The notes: generated by a model not told the origin, from the sequence alone. A DNA stretch of 44,056 nucleotides from Nonomuraea turkmeniaca (GCF_005889735.1 NZ_VCKY01000069.1:1-44056), one strand, 5' to 3'; counted from the stretch's first letter, positions 33,027 through 41,160 are shown. Translations and numbers: made by a program.

Positions 33027-33503
33027 ATGGCGTCCAACACCTTCTCTGCGGCCTTCGTCAGGACCTCCGACGGCTGGAGCGGTGCGGAGGTCGATCTGAG
33101 TAACGCTGAGATCGTCGACGACCTCGGCGACGCCGTCTTGGAGTCGCTGGGCCTGACCGGCGACGAGCTGGCCCTGCTGTGTGTCGAGGTCGAGGACGAG
33201 TGGTTCGCCATCGCCCGGTACCGGGGTGAGGAGGAGCCACGTGTGTTCCTGTCCGACGTGCACGCCGTGCCCTCCGACAACCTGGGCGAGCTGTTCGCGG
33301 AGTTCGCCGGGGTGGCGCCGGACAAGGAGGGCAACGGCCTCGGCGTGCGCCCGGCCGGCGACTTCGAGCTGCTCAGCGACCTGGGCGTGAGCTCGGAAGA
33401 GCTGCTGGAGCTCAGCATGGAAGAGGGCATGTTGCCTGCCGACATCCTGTCGGTGATCGCCGAGCGGCTCTCGTTCGCCGACGAGCTCGACCGGCTGCGG
33501 TGA
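33027..33503 (+). CDS. TadA-associated protein, copy 2
   Basis: A 158-residue paralogue of the preceding protein: same order of an N-terminal FVRTSDGWSGAEVDL strand, DEWFAIARYRGEEEPRVFLSDVHA core, and C-terminal LLSDLGVSSEELLELSMEEG...LPADILSVIAERLSFADELDRL. GGAG lies 8 nt before the ATG. Order: copy 1, copy 2, tadA, tRNA-Ser, all rightward, so one transcript is likely. Whether both copies are needed is unknown. Confidence 0.82.
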   Translation: MASNTFSAAFVRTSDGWSGAEVDLSNAEIVDDLGDAVLESLGLTGDELALLCVEVEDEWFAIARYRGEEEPRVFLSDVHAVPSDNLGELFAEFAGVAPDKEGNGLGVRPAGDFELLSDLGVSSEELLELSMEEGMLPADILSVIAERLSFADELDRLR

Positions 33504-33516
33504 CCCCGCCGGACCG

Positions 33517-33972
33517 GTGACCCACGAGGAGGCCATGCGCCTGGCCCTGGAGGAGGCCGTCGCGGCGGCCGCCAGGGAGGAGATCCCGGTGGGCGCGGTG
33601 GTGCTCGGGCCGGACGGCGAGGTCCTGTCCGCGGCGGGCAACGACCGGGAATCCACCGCCGACCCCACGGCCCACGCCGAGGTCCTCGCGCTCCGCCAGG
33701 CGGCCGCGGCGCTCGGGCGGTGGCGGCTGACCGGCTGCACGCTCGTGGTGACGCTGGAGCCGTGCACGATGTGCGCCGGTGCCGCTGTGCAGGCCAGAGT
33801 CGATCGTATCGTGTACGGGGCGATCGACGAGAAGGGGGGAGCCGTGGGGTCGCTGTGGGACGTCGTACGCGATCGCCGGCTGAACCATCGGCCCGAGGTC
33901 GTCATGGGGGTTCTGGCGGAGCGGTGCTCGGCCGTCCTAAAGCAGTTCTTTGCCACTCGGCGGATCCGGTAA
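33517..33972 (+). CDS. tadA: tRNA-specific adenosine deaminase
   Basis: Converts A34 to inosine in tRNA-Arg(ACG), widening wobble decoding. The 151-residue protein has the cytidine-deaminase zinc site: His53-Ala-Glu55 (HAE, proton shuttle Glu) and PCTMC with Cys83 and Cys86. It starts at GTG 33517, 13 nt after the upstream stop; ATG 33535 is just behind a GAGGAGG and would remove six residues. It is directly followed by tRNA-Ser(CGA). Confidence 0.95.
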   Translation: MTHEEAMRLALEEAVAAAAREEIPVGAVVLGPDGEVLSAAGNDRESTADPTAHAEVLALRQAAAALGRWRLTGCTLVVTLEPCTMCAGAAVQARVDRIVYGAIDEKGGAVGSLWDVVRDRRLNHRPEVVMGVLAERCSAVLKQFFATRRIR

Positions 33973-33982
33973 GCTCGTTCGC

Positions 33983-34069
33983 GGTGGTGTCGCCTAGTGG
34001 CCGAGGGCGCACGCCTCGAAAGCGTGTGATGGGGCAACTCATCCGTGGGTTCAAATCCCACCACCACCG
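33983..34069 (+). tRNA. tRNA-Ser(CGA)
   Basis: Acceptor stem GGTGGTG (33983-33989) pairs with CACCACC (34062-34068), discriminator G. The anticodon arm is CACGC-CTCGAAA-GCGTG with anticodon CGA, there is a long class II variable arm, and the T arm is GTGGG-TTCAAAT-CCCAC. It reads UCG codons. CCA is not encoded. It lies 10 bp after tadA. Confidence 0.95.
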
Positions 34070-34076
34070 CCGTTCA

Positions 34077-34110
34077 CGAGAGGGCCTCCGAGGATTCGGG
34101 GGTCCTCTCG
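34077..34110 (+). terminator. Terminator after tRNA-Ser(CGA)
   Basis: A 15-bp stem (34077-34091 with 34096-34110), continuous except for two G-U wobbles, closes a GGAT loop. It lies just after the tRNA and before the stop of the converging DUF4352 gene, so it can end both. Confidence 0.8.
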
Positions 34111-34117
34111 CGTTGTG

Positions 34118-34927
34118 TCAGCTCAACTGCCACTCGCCTTTCTGCTCGGCGAAGCCGCTGTCGAGCGCGAACTGGAACGTGGCCGCCTGGGCCGCCTCCG
34201 GCACCTCGAACACGATCACGCCCTTCCTGCTGTCACCGGTGTTCATCGTGACCTGACCCTCGAACGACTGGCCTTCGCGGACGTCCCATGGGCTGGATCG
34301 GTACTGCTGGCCTTCACCGTCGATGACCAGGGCGCCGTGCGACGGGAACTCGCTGTAGACGGCCGCGCCCTGGCTGGTGAGCGTCACCTGAACGGCGATG
34401 AGCCGGTTGCCGGTCTTCGCCTTCGTGAACTCGTTGACCGCGGTTCCCGGAGAGATCAGCTGGTTGACGGTGACGGCGACCTTGAGCCCAGGATCCCGGC
34501 CCTCCAGGGTGATCGTGTCACCGATCTTGGCCGTCTCCGGCCGGGTCTGCGCGGGCTGCCCGGCGGCGGTCTGTTCGGGCTGCCGGTAGTACGCCGTCTG
34601 CTGAGGTGCGGCGCTCGGCGGCGGGTCGGTGCCGGGACGGAGTCGCACGGTCGGCGCGTCCTCGTCGGCCTCCGTCTCCAGCGCTTCGCGTACCGCCACG
34701 CTGCCCTGGTCGGCTGTGAGCACGAAGAACACCGCGCCGCAGCCGCCGAGCAGCAGCAGCGGCAGGCCGATGGCCAGCAGCAGGATCACGCCCAGGTTGC
34801 CGCCCTTCCCCGGAGGCGACGGTGGGGGCGGCGGCTGGTGACCGTAGCCGGGCTGAGTCGGCGGACCGTAGCCGTATCCGTATCCATGCGGTGGTTGCTG
34901 CCCAGGCGGTTGCGGTGGGTAGGACAC
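34118..34927 (-). CDS. DUF4352-type membrane-anchored protein
   Basis: A 269-residue protein: cytosolic Pro/Gly/Tyr-rich tail (about 1-45), one membrane helix (about 50-75, GVILLLAIGLPLLLLGGCGAVFFVL), disordered linker, and an extracellular beta domain (about 140-269) with VAVTVNQLISP, NRLIAVQVTLTSQGAAVYSEFP and QGQVTMNTGDSRKGVIVFEVP. The beta domain matches the immunoglobulin-like DUF4352 fold seen in telokin-like secreted proteins. It starts at GTG 34927 with GGAG 6 nt upstream. Ligand unknown. Confidence 0.75.
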   Translation of the reverse strand: MSYPPQPPGQQPPHGYGYGYGPPTQPGYGHQPPPPPSPPGKGGNLGVILLLAIGLPLLLLGGCGAVFFVLTADQGSVAVREALETEADEDAPTVRLRPGTDPPPSAAPQQTAYYRQPEQTAAGQPAQTRPETAKIGDTITLEGRDPGLKVAVTVNQLISPGTAVNEFTKAKTGNRLIAVQVTLTSQGAAVYSEFPSHGALVIDGEGQQYRSSPWDVREGQSFEGQVTMNTGDSRKGVIVFEVPEAAQAATFQFALDSGFAEQKGEWQLS

Positions 34928-34996
34928 GGCATTCTCCAGAATGATGTTGAAAAGGTGCTGCTGTGACGCCCGAGACCTCCTGATGGTTGACATGAC

Positions 34997-35027
34997 AAAG
35001 GGAGCCGCGAATCGCGGCTCCCTTTTT
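34997..35027. terminator. Bidirectional terminator
   Basis: Perfect 13-bp arms (aaagggagccgcg at 34997-35009 and cgcggctcccttt at 35013-35025) with an aat loop, followed by T-runs on either strand. It lies 7 bp past the stop of the leftward gene at 35034, which it most likely terminates. Confidence 0.85.
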
Positions 35028-35033
35028 CCTTTC

Positions 35034-35330
35034 TCAGTTGGGCAGTTCCAGAACCCTGGCGTGCAGGATCGATCGTTGGTGGAGGGCCGCGCGCAGCGCG
35101 CGGTGCAGACCGTCCTCCAGATAGAGCTCGCCCTGCCACTGGACCACGTGCGGGAAAAGATCCCCGTAGAAGGTGGAGTCGGCGGCGAGCAGCGAGTGCA
35201 GGTCCAGCATGGCCTTTGTAGTGATCAAAGAGTCGAGCCGGACCTGCCGTGGAGGAATCTGCGCCCACTCTCGGTTCGTCAGACCGTGTTCGGGATAAGG
35301 GCGTCCGTCGCCGACAAGCTTGAAGATCAC
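35034..35330 (-). CDS. Conserved-type 98-residue protein, ParB/Srx-like C-terminus
   Basis: MIFKLVGDGRPYPEHGLTNREWAQIPPRQVRLDSLITT..., then STFYGDLFPHVVQWQGELYLEDGLHRALRAALHQRSILHARVLEL. The LxDGLHRxxAAL stretch with following strand resembles the DGxHR phosphate-binding turn of the ParB/sulfiredoxin superfamily. Database entries for similar sequences are sometimes labelled VapB antitoxin; I see no AbrB or ribbon-helix-helix domain and no toxin partner. It is a single gene with its own terminator. Confidence 0.6.
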   Translation of the reverse strand: MIFKLVGDGRPYPEHGLTNREWAQIPPRQVRLDSLITTKAMLDLHSLLAADSTFYGDLFPHVVQWQGELYLEDGLHRALRAALHQRSILHARVLELPN

Positions 35331-35378
35331 CCCACCGATTTTAGGAGAGAATCCGAATCCTTGCGCTATCCGGCCTCG

Positions 35379-36212
35379 TCAGCCAAGGTCGGCTTGCGCG
35401 CAGTCCCCGGGCGCGCCGCTTTCGTAGCCGCGCTGGAAGGCCGCTACGCGTTGCGCGGAGGAGCCGTGGCTGAACGATTCAGGATCGATTCTGCCCCGGG
35501 TGCGCTGCTGGATTCTGTCGTCGCCGACCGCGGCCGCCGCGTCGAGGGCTTCGGCGATTTCCGCCTGGGTGAAGGGCTTTTCGTAGAAGCCGGTGGTGAC
35601 CGCGTTGCGGGCCCAGACGCCGGCGTAGCAGTCGGCCTGGAGCTCGACCGGGACCGAGCTGCCTGACTCGAGCTGGCCTAGGAGATCCTGTACGTGGTGC
35701 CCGTACTCGTGGGCGATCACGTACGCCTGGGCGAACGGGCCGCCCTTGGCGCCGAACTCGCTGTGGAGCTGGTCGAAGAAGCTCAGGTCGAGGTAGACGC
35801 GCTGGTCGCCGGGACAGTAGAACGGGCCGGCGGCCGAGCTGGCCGCGCCGCAGCCGGTGCGTAAGCTGCCGGAGTACAGCACGGTCTTGGACGGGCGATA
35901 TTCGGAAATTTCACGCTTCCAGTAGTCCTGGATGCTGTTGACCACTCCGACCACGCGGCACCGTTCTGACTGGTCGGCGTCCTTGCCCGTCTGGCACTGG
36001 TCGGCCAGGTCCGACGGAGGTTGACGTTGGGCGGGCTCGGTGCCGCCGCCCACGTTGTTCAGCACGAAGACCAGCACGAGCATGATCAGGCTGACGATGC
36101 CGCCGCCACCTATGACCACGCCACCTGGAAAACCGCCGCCGGAGCTCCGGCCGCCTCCGCCGGCGTCCTCCACCTGCGAGGGATCGAGGTCGACCTGGTC
36201 TCTGAAGTCCAT
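35379..36212 (-). CDS. Neutral zinc metallopeptidase, copy A
   Basis: A 277-residue YpfJ-family membrane peptidase: short cytosolic N-terminus with LDPSQVEDAG (9-18), glycine-rich stretch, one membrane helix (about 31-52), then the extracytoplasmic catalytic domain. HEYGHH (168-173) supplies the HExxH zinc site (His168, Glu169, His172) and VELQADCYAGVW (189-200) the third ligand. Four Cys suggest disulfides (CQTGKDADQSERC, CG...YCPGD). The start is ATG 36212. A paralogue lies directly upstream. Substrates are unknown. Confidence 0.85.
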   Translation of the reverse strand: MDFRDQVDLDPSQVEDAGGGGRSSGGGFPGGVVIGGGGIVSLIMLVLVFVLNNVGGGTEPAQRQPPSDLADQCQTGKDADQSERCRVVGVVNSIQDYWKREISEYRPSKTVLYSGSLRTGCGAASSAAGPFYCPGDQRVYLDLSFFDQLHSEFGAKGGPFAQAYVIAHEYGHHVQDLLGQLESGSSVPVELQADCYAGVWARNAVTTGFYEKPFTQAEIAEALDAAAAVGDDRIQQRTRGRIDPESFSHGSSAQRVAAFQRGYESGAPGDCAQADLG

Positions 36213-36265
36213 CGCTGACGTTTCCTTCCGGGGCGCCCGCAAGGACCACTGCCCCAAAGGGCCGC

Positions 36266-37216
36266 CTAGATGCTTCCTGAGAACGTGTCGCACCGCGTGG
36301 GGTCGCCGGTCTCGTACCCGGTGCTGAACCACTTCTCGCGCTGGCGTGAGGTGCCGTGCGTGAAGGCGTCAGGGGTGACGCGGCCCTGGGAGCGGCGCTG
36401 GATGCTGTCGTCGCCGACCGCCGCGGCCGCGCTGAGCGCCTCGTCGATGTCGCGCTGGGAGAACGGGTCCCGGTAGAAGCCGGTCTTGACCGCGTTGTGC
36501 GCCCAGACGCCGGCGTAGCAGTCCGCCTGCAGTTCGAGCCGTACGGACGGGCTGTCGGCGCCGGGTCTGGTGTTCCTTGCGACCTTGTTCATGGTGCCGA
36601 GGAGGTTCTGCACGTGGTGTCCGTACTCGTGGGCCACCACGTACGCCTGGGCGAACGGGCCGCCCTCGGCGCCGAAGTCGCGCTGGAGCGTACCGAAGAA
36701 GGTCAGATCGAGGTAGACCTTACGATCGCCGGGACAGTAGAAGGGCCCGACGGCGGAGTCGGCCGCGCCGCAACCGGTGCTGACCGCCTGCGAGAACAGC
36801 ACGGTCTTGGCCGGTGAGTACGGCTTCTGCCCGAGTTCCTCGAACTCCTGCCGCCAGTAGGCCTGGATGCTGTTGACCGTGCCCACGATCCGGCAGTCCT
36901 CCGACTGGTCGGCGTCGGCGCCGGTGCGGCAGCGCTCGGCCAGGTTGCCGCTCGGGGTCAGCTGCGGCGGGGCGCTGGGCAGCCGGCCGCCTCCCTGCTG
37001 ACCGCCCTCGTCGCCGGTGAACGGCGTAGGGACGACCCCGAACAGGAACAGCGCGGCCACCCCCAGGAGCAGCAGCAGGCAGCCGCCGCCCCGGCCGCCG
37101 ATCGGCAGCATGCAGCCGCCCGGCATGCCACCACCGCCCCTGCCTCGCTGCGGGCCCCCGGCTCGTACGTCCTCGACCTGCGACGGGTCGAGCTGCGCAT
37201 CGTCGTCGAACTGCAT
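36266..37216 (-). CDS. Neutral zinc metallopeptidase, copy B
   Basis: A 316-residue paralogue of copy A: N-terminal LDPSQVEDVR (9-18), glycine/arginine-rich region, a Leu-rich helix (about 46-62), linker, then HEYGHH (197-202) and LELQADCYAGVWA. It also has the paired cysteines (CRTGADADQSEDC) and the same C-terminal HGTSRQREKWFSTGYETGDP block. The two genes are in tandem, 53 bp apart, in the same orientation, a clear duplication with divergence. Confidence 0.87.
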   Translation of the reverse strand: MQFDDDAQLDPSQVEDVRAGGPQRGRGGGGMPGGCMLPIGGRGGGCLLLLLGVAALFLFGVVPTPFTGDEGGQQGGGRLPSAPPQLTPSGNLAERCRTGADADQSEDCRIVGTVNSIQAYWRQEFEELGQKPYSPAKTVLFSQAVSTGCGAADSAVGPFYCPGDRKVYLDLTFFGTLQRDFGAEGGPFAQAYVVAHEYGHHVQNLLGTMNKVARNTRPGADSPSVRLELQADCYAGVWAHNAVKTGFYRDPFSQRDIDEALSAAAAVGDDSIQRRSQGRVTPDAFTHGTSRQREKWFSTGYETGDPTRCDTFSGSI

Positions 37217-37343
37217 GTCTCCCCCCGAGGCACTACCTCCCCCGTAGCGGATCCAATACGCACCGTGCTACTCAAGGTGCTGCGGGAGCGGCCAACCCGG
37301 GGTCTCTCAGGGCCATATCGCACATATCAGCTAATCTGCCGAC

Positions 37344-37985
37344 ATGACGGGTGCCTTGATCGGAATCGCGCTGGTTTCGCTGGGAATGGTCCTTACCCCC
37401 GGCCCGAACATGATCTATCTGATCTCACGCTCGATCGCCCAAGGCCGCAAAGCCGGCCTGATCTCCCTCACGGGCGTCTTCCTCGGCTTCACCGTCTACC
37501 TCACCGCGACGTGCCTGGGCCTGACAGCCGTCTTCGCATACGTGCCGGCCGCGTACACAGCACTCAAACTGGCCGGCGCCGCCTACCTCCTCTGGCTGGC
37601 CTGGAACGCCGTCAAGCCGGGCGGCGCGTCCGCCTTCCAGCCGCGCGACCTCCCTGTCGAGCGCCCGGCCAAGCTCTTCTCGATGGGCCTGCTGACCTGC
37701 CTGCTGAACCCGAAGATCGCCATCCTGTACCTGTCGCTGCTCCCGCAGTTCATCGACCCGGCCATGGGCCACGTGCTGCTGCAGAGCCTGGCGCTCGGAT
37801 CGGTCCAGATCGTCGTCGCCACCACGGTCAACGGCCTGATCGCGATCTCGGCGGGCGGCCTGGCGGCCTTCCTGGCCGGGCGCCCGCTCTGGCTGCGGAT
37901 CCAGCGCTACGTCATGGGTACGGTGCTCGGCGGCTTCGCCATCCACATGGCGACCGACCGTTCCAAGGCACTGGTGAGCGCCTGA
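37344..37985 (+). CDS. LysE/RhtB family exporter
   Basis: A 213-residue six-helix amino-acid or metabolite exporter: MTGALIGIALVSLGMVLTPGPNMIYLISRSIAQGRKAGLISLTGVFLGF has the family's TPGPN motif, then the second half LLNPKIAILYLSLLPQF. A TAATCT -10-like hexamer ends 6 nt before the ATG, suggesting leaderless translation. It converges with a small membrane protein gene across a strong terminator. Confidence 0.9.
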   Translation: MTGALIGIALVSLGMVLTPGPNMIYLISRSIAQGRKAGLISLTGVFLGFTVYLTATCLGLTAVFAYVPAAYTALKLAGAAYLLWLAWNAVKPGGASAFQPRDLPVERPAKLFSMGLLTCLLNPKIAILYLSLLPQFIDPAMGHVLLQSLALGSVQIVVATTVNGLIAISAGGLAAFLAGRPLWLRIQRYVMGTVLGGFAIHMATDRSKALVSA

Positions 37986-38023
37986 GCGGGCTCCTGGCCG
38001 CCACAGGGAGGCCAGGAGCCCGC
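37986..38023. terminator. Strong bidirectional terminator
   Basis: Perfect 14-bp arms (gcgggctcctggcc at 37986-37999 and ggccaggagcccgc at 38010-38023) around a 10-nt loop, immediately after the LysE stop and 5 bp before the stop of the converging gene. Confidence 0.85.
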
Positions 38024-38028
38024 CCAGC

Positions 38029-38424
38029 TCACCGGTCGAACCACATCGCCGACGAAGACCTGCACAACTGCCCGAACACCGCTGCGGCAAGCAGCACGCC
38101 CAGCACGTTCCCGAGACTGACGCCGCCGAACACCTCCCAGATCCCCAACAGGATCAGCAGGAACTCGATGACCAGCCCGGCAGTACGCACCCAGCCGCGG
38201 CGCGAGCCGATCCTGCTCGCCACGAACCCGATCAGCAGGATCGTGGCGAGCGGGATGGAGAGAGCGAGCAACAGGGCGCCTCCGATGGCACCCGACGGCG
38301 CGCTCCCCAGCAGTATGAACAGCAGGAGCAGACCGATCAGCCCCAAGCCCGTCTGGATCCACATGCAGACCCGGGCGACGGAGACCGACTGCGGCATCGC
38401 CTCGATGCTGTAAGGCTCGGACAT
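38029..38424 (-). CDS. Small integral membrane protein
   Basis: A 131-residue protein starting MSEPYSIEAMPQSVSVARVCMW, with four hydrophobic helices (about 19-42, 45-68, 76-97, 102-120). The frame is open upstream to 38625 but that part is Arg-rich and lacks conservation-like features; ATG 38424 follows a weak GAAAGGGA. The family is not recognised. Its C-terminus overlaps the terminator zone. Confidence 0.55.
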   Translation of the reverse strand: MSEPYSIEAMPQSVSVARVCMWIQTGLGLIGLLLLFILLGSAPSGAIGGALLLALSIPLATILLIGFVASRIGSRRGWVRTAGLVIEFLLILLGIWEVFGGVSLGNVLGVLLAAAVFGQLCRSSSAMWFDR

Positions 38425-38618
38425 ACGAGCTTCCCTTTCAGGGACAGCGATTGACGCGCCGAGCCTAGGAGCGCGCCGCATGGTCATGTACGGGAAAGGC
38501 ACAAGGGATATGCCACTCGGCCCGACGTGATCACGAACCGAAACCGTGCGGATCCCGGTTGCCTCGGCACACTTCGTCCCACCGGTGCACGATGACCTTC
38601 GCCAATCAAGGAGTACAC

Positions 38619-39122
38619 GTGGCAAGCATGCGCTTCGAAGAAGGAGAGACCGCGCTGATCGTCGGCGTGCCGGAAGCCGAGCCTTTGGTCCGCCGCTGGC
38701 GGCAGCGCGAGATCGGCGTGCCGGCTCATGTCACCGTGCTGGCGCCGTTCCTCCACGTCAGCCGCATTGATGAGGGAACGCACGGCGAATTGAGGGCGTT
38801 GTTCGCCCGGCATTCGGCCTTCGAGGTGAGCTTCCGCCGGGTGGGGCGGTTTCCCGAAGTGGTCTACCTTGTGCCTGAGCCGGAGGCCGCCTTTGTGAAC
38901 CTCACGCAAGCGGTCGTCGCCCGGTGGCCGGAAACGCCTCCCTACAGGGGGACGTTCGCCGAAATCGTTCCGCATTTGACCGTCGCACTCGGGAGCGGCC
39001 TCGACGAGGCGAAGATCGCCGGCGGGCTTCCCCTGACGGCGACGGCAGCGGCCGTGTCGCTGATGGTGTGCGATGACGGTGAGCACTGGAGCGAAGTCGC
39101 GGAGTTCCGTCTCGCCTCCTGA
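38619..39122 (+). CDS. 2'-5' RNA ligase / 2H phosphoesterase family protein
   Basis: A 167-residue protein with both 2H motifs: HVTVLAPF (His37-Val-Thr39) and PHLTVALG (His119-Leu-Thr121), placing it in the LigT-like 2H phosphoesterase superfamily that opens cyclic phosphates or ligates RNA ends. GTG 38619 is preceded by AAGGAG at a 6-nt spacing; ATG 38628 is also possible. Its true substrate (RNA or cyclic nucleotide) is unknown. The downstream PHP gene starts 189 bp later. Confidence 0.85.
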   Translation: MASMRFEEGETALIVGVPEAEPLVRRWRQREIGVPAHVTVLAPFLHVSRIDEGTHGELRALFARHSAFEVSFRRVGRFPEVVYLVPEPEAAFVNLTQAVVARWPETPPYRGTFAEIVPHLTVALGSGLDEAKIAGGLPLTATAAAVSLMVCDDGEHWSEVAEFRLAS

Positions 39123-39311
39123 GTGCCGTGGTTCAGGCAGGCGCCGGGGGCTTCGAGGTGTCCTTCGCCCTTACGGGCCTGGGGGCTTCGCTCGCCGTAC
39201 GCTGGGCACCACGTCAACAGCAGGCCCGGCGACCACATGTCGAGGCCGCGCGGAAGGAGCCGATCGCCTGAGTGGTGGGCGCCACTCAATACCGGCGGAA
39301 AGGATGACGCC

Positions 39312-40154
39312 GTGGTGCTGCCCGCGGATGGTCACGTTCACAGCGAGTGGTCCTGGGACGCGCCGGCCGGCTCCATGGAGCAGACCTGCGCGCGGGCAGT
39401 GGAGATGGGCCTGCCGGCGGTCGCGTTCACCGAGCACGTGGATTTCACGGCCTGGATGGTCGTCGCCGGCGAGCTCGATGACCACGAGCATCTCAAGGTC
39501 TTCGTCGCGTCGAACGGAACGCTCGTCCCGCCGAAATTCGATCTTGACGGATACCTGGAGTGCTTACAGCGCTGCCGCGATCAGTTCCCGGGCCTTCGCA
39601 TCATCAGTGGGGTGGAACTGGGCGAGCCGCATTGGTACGGCGACGATGTCGCGAGGCTGCTCGATGTCGGGCAGTTCGAGCGGGTGCTCGGTTCGCTGCA
39701 TTGCCTGCCGGTGGGCCGGCAGTTCGCCGAGCCGCCGAACCTGTTCCGTCAGCGACCAGCCGCGCAGGTCATCCGGGAATACCTGGCCGAGATACCCCGC
39801 CTGATCATGAGCTCGGACACGTTCGGCGTGCTCGCCCACATCGACTATCCGATCCGCTACTGGCCGGCCGGGGAGGAACCGTTCGATCCGAATGTCTTCC
39901 AGGACGAGTTCCGCCATGCCTTGCGCGTGCTCGCCGACAGCGGCCGGGCTTTGGAGGTCAACACACGTGGGCGACTCCATCCGGAGATCGTCCGCTGGTG
40001 GCGCGACGAAGGCGGAGAAGCGGTCACTTTCGGAAGTGACGCCCACAGCCCGACCGCACTTGCGTACGGCTTCACCGAGGCGGTGGCCATGGTCGAGGCC
40101 CAAGGCTTCCGGCCCGGCCGCCATCCCTACGACTTCTGGACACGTTCGCGCTGA
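39312..40154 (+). CDS. PHP-domain phosphoesterase (HisJ-like histidinol phosphatase)
   Basis: A 280-residue PHP enzyme: metal ligands in DGHVHSEWS (start), FTEHVDF, SGVELGE, GSLHCL, LAHIDYP and FGSDAHS, in the order of the HisJ/K type histidinol-phosphatases. It starts at GTG 39312 with AAAGGA 7 nt upstream; the frame is open to 39123 but that part lacks a start signal. No other his genes are nearby, so a different phosphate ester may be its substrate. Confidence 0.85.
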   Translation: MVLPADGHVHSEWSWDAPAGSMEQTCARAVEMGLPAVAFTEHVDFTAWMVVAGELDDHEHLKVFVASNGTLVPPKFDLDGYLECLQRCRDQFPGLRIISGVELGEPHWYGDDVARLLDVGQFERVLGSLHCLPVGRQFAEPPNLFRQRPAAQVIREYLAEIPRLIMSSDTFGVLAHIDYPIRYWPAGEEPFDPNVFQDEFRHALRVLADSGRALEVNTRGRLHPEIVRWWRDEGGEAVTFGSDAHSPTALAYGFTEAVAMVEAQGFRPGRHPYDFWTRSR

Positions 40155-40481
40155 CGGTCGAAGGCCGGGCGGGTCGTGCGGAGAGATCAACCGGCCCGGC
40201 CGCGGACGATCCGCTGCGCCACTACGTCGCCGTCACAGGGCGAGGCGCCTGGCTCGTGGTCGGCATGTCCGGCCAGTCGGTCAGCAGCCGGCGGATCTCA
40301 GCCCAATCCTCCACACTCAACACCCCTCACGCTCTCATCCGAACGGGCTCGAGGTGGGTCCGTTTTCGCGGGGAGGTGAACTGAGACTGGAAATGCGACT
40401 GCGCCGGAACTGGATCCGCGCGTAGCGCGCTAAGGAAGAGCTACGAAGCGCCATTCCGGTTCTTCTGCGTGGATCTGCCGG
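40155..40481. other. Gene-poor junction with a 21-bp near-copy of the integrase end
   Basis: No gene I can support over 327 bp. A frame with some coding character (…RHYVAVTGRGAWLVVGMSGQ…) runs to a stop at 40384 but lacks a start and known motifs, and may be debris. At 40373-40393 the sequence matches 41800-41820, the end of the integrase relic, at 19 of 21 positions, including 15 identical bases aactgagactggaaa. Confidence 0.5.
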
Positions 40482-41087
40482 TCATTCCTCAAGGGGTTCT
40501 GCGCCGAGGAACCGCAGGTTCAGCATGTCCGGAGAGAAGGGGAGACCGGTGATGCTGCTCGCCAGGGCGAACGAACGTTCAATCGGGTGGTCGATCCCCG
40601 GCCCATTGATGTCATGGTTGGGATCCAGTCCGACCTCGCGCATCTTTTCGACGAAGCGGTCTGGATCACTGCCCGACCGCTCGTCCGGGAGCATCGGGTC
40701 GAACCAGACGACCGGCGTGCCGTCGACGATGTAGGCGAAGGTGTCCGAGGCGTAGTCGTGGCGGCAGACCGACACGACCCCGGTCCCCCGCGAGACCCGG
40801 GCGTATGTCTCGGAGTCGACGGCGATCTGCCATCCCCCCGGTTCGATGACCACAGTCCAGTCGCCGACTCGGGCGGCTCCGATGTAACCGGCCGCGTCGT
40901 CCCTCATGCTCTCCACCGAGCGATAGTCCAGCTCGTCGAATGCCATCTCCTCCATGCTTTCCTCGTCTACGCCGAACCGGCGGAGGACTTCCTCTGGGGA
41001 GAGATCGCGGACGAAGGACACGCAGTAGATCTCACCTAATGTCTCGTAGCCGGGGAAGCAGGGGAGCTCTTCGGGCGCCTCTGTCAT
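40482..41087 (-). CDS. DUF6461-like protein
   Basis: A 201-residue protein: MTEAPEELPCFPGYETLGEIYCVSFVRDLSPEEVLRRFGVDEE, GDWTVVIEPGGWQIAVDSETYARVSRGTGVVSVCRHDYASDTFAYIVDG and WFDPMLPDERSGSDPDRF. This pattern (FVR-L-PEEVLRR-G, GDWTVVIEPGGW, FDPMLPDER) resembles the Streptomyces DUF6461 family, recalled and not searched. GGAAGGA lies before ATG 41087. It sits between the phosphatase and an integrase scar, suggesting it arrived as cargo or that the region is a hot spot. Function unknown. Confidence 0.7.
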   Translation of the reverse strand: MTEAPEELPCFPGYETLGEIYCVSFVRDLSPEEVLRRFGVDEESMEEMAFDELDYRSVESMRDDAAGYIGAARVGDWTVVIEPGGWQIAVDSETYARVSRGTGVVSVCRHDYASDTFAYIVDGTPVVWFDPMLPDERSGSDPDRFVEKMREVGLDPNHDINGPGIDHPIERSFALASSITGLPFSPDMLNLRFLGAEPLEE

Positions 41088-41160
41088 GGCCGGTCCTTCC
41101 TTGATTGCGTGAGCGGCATGATCGCAGCAATCGCCGACAACGGCCGCTGGCGAGCTGCCG

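Noticed and set aside
35034..35330. Toxin-antitoxin module (VapB label)
   Set aside because: No PIN-domain toxin or other partner next to it and no antitoxin DNA-binding domain visible.
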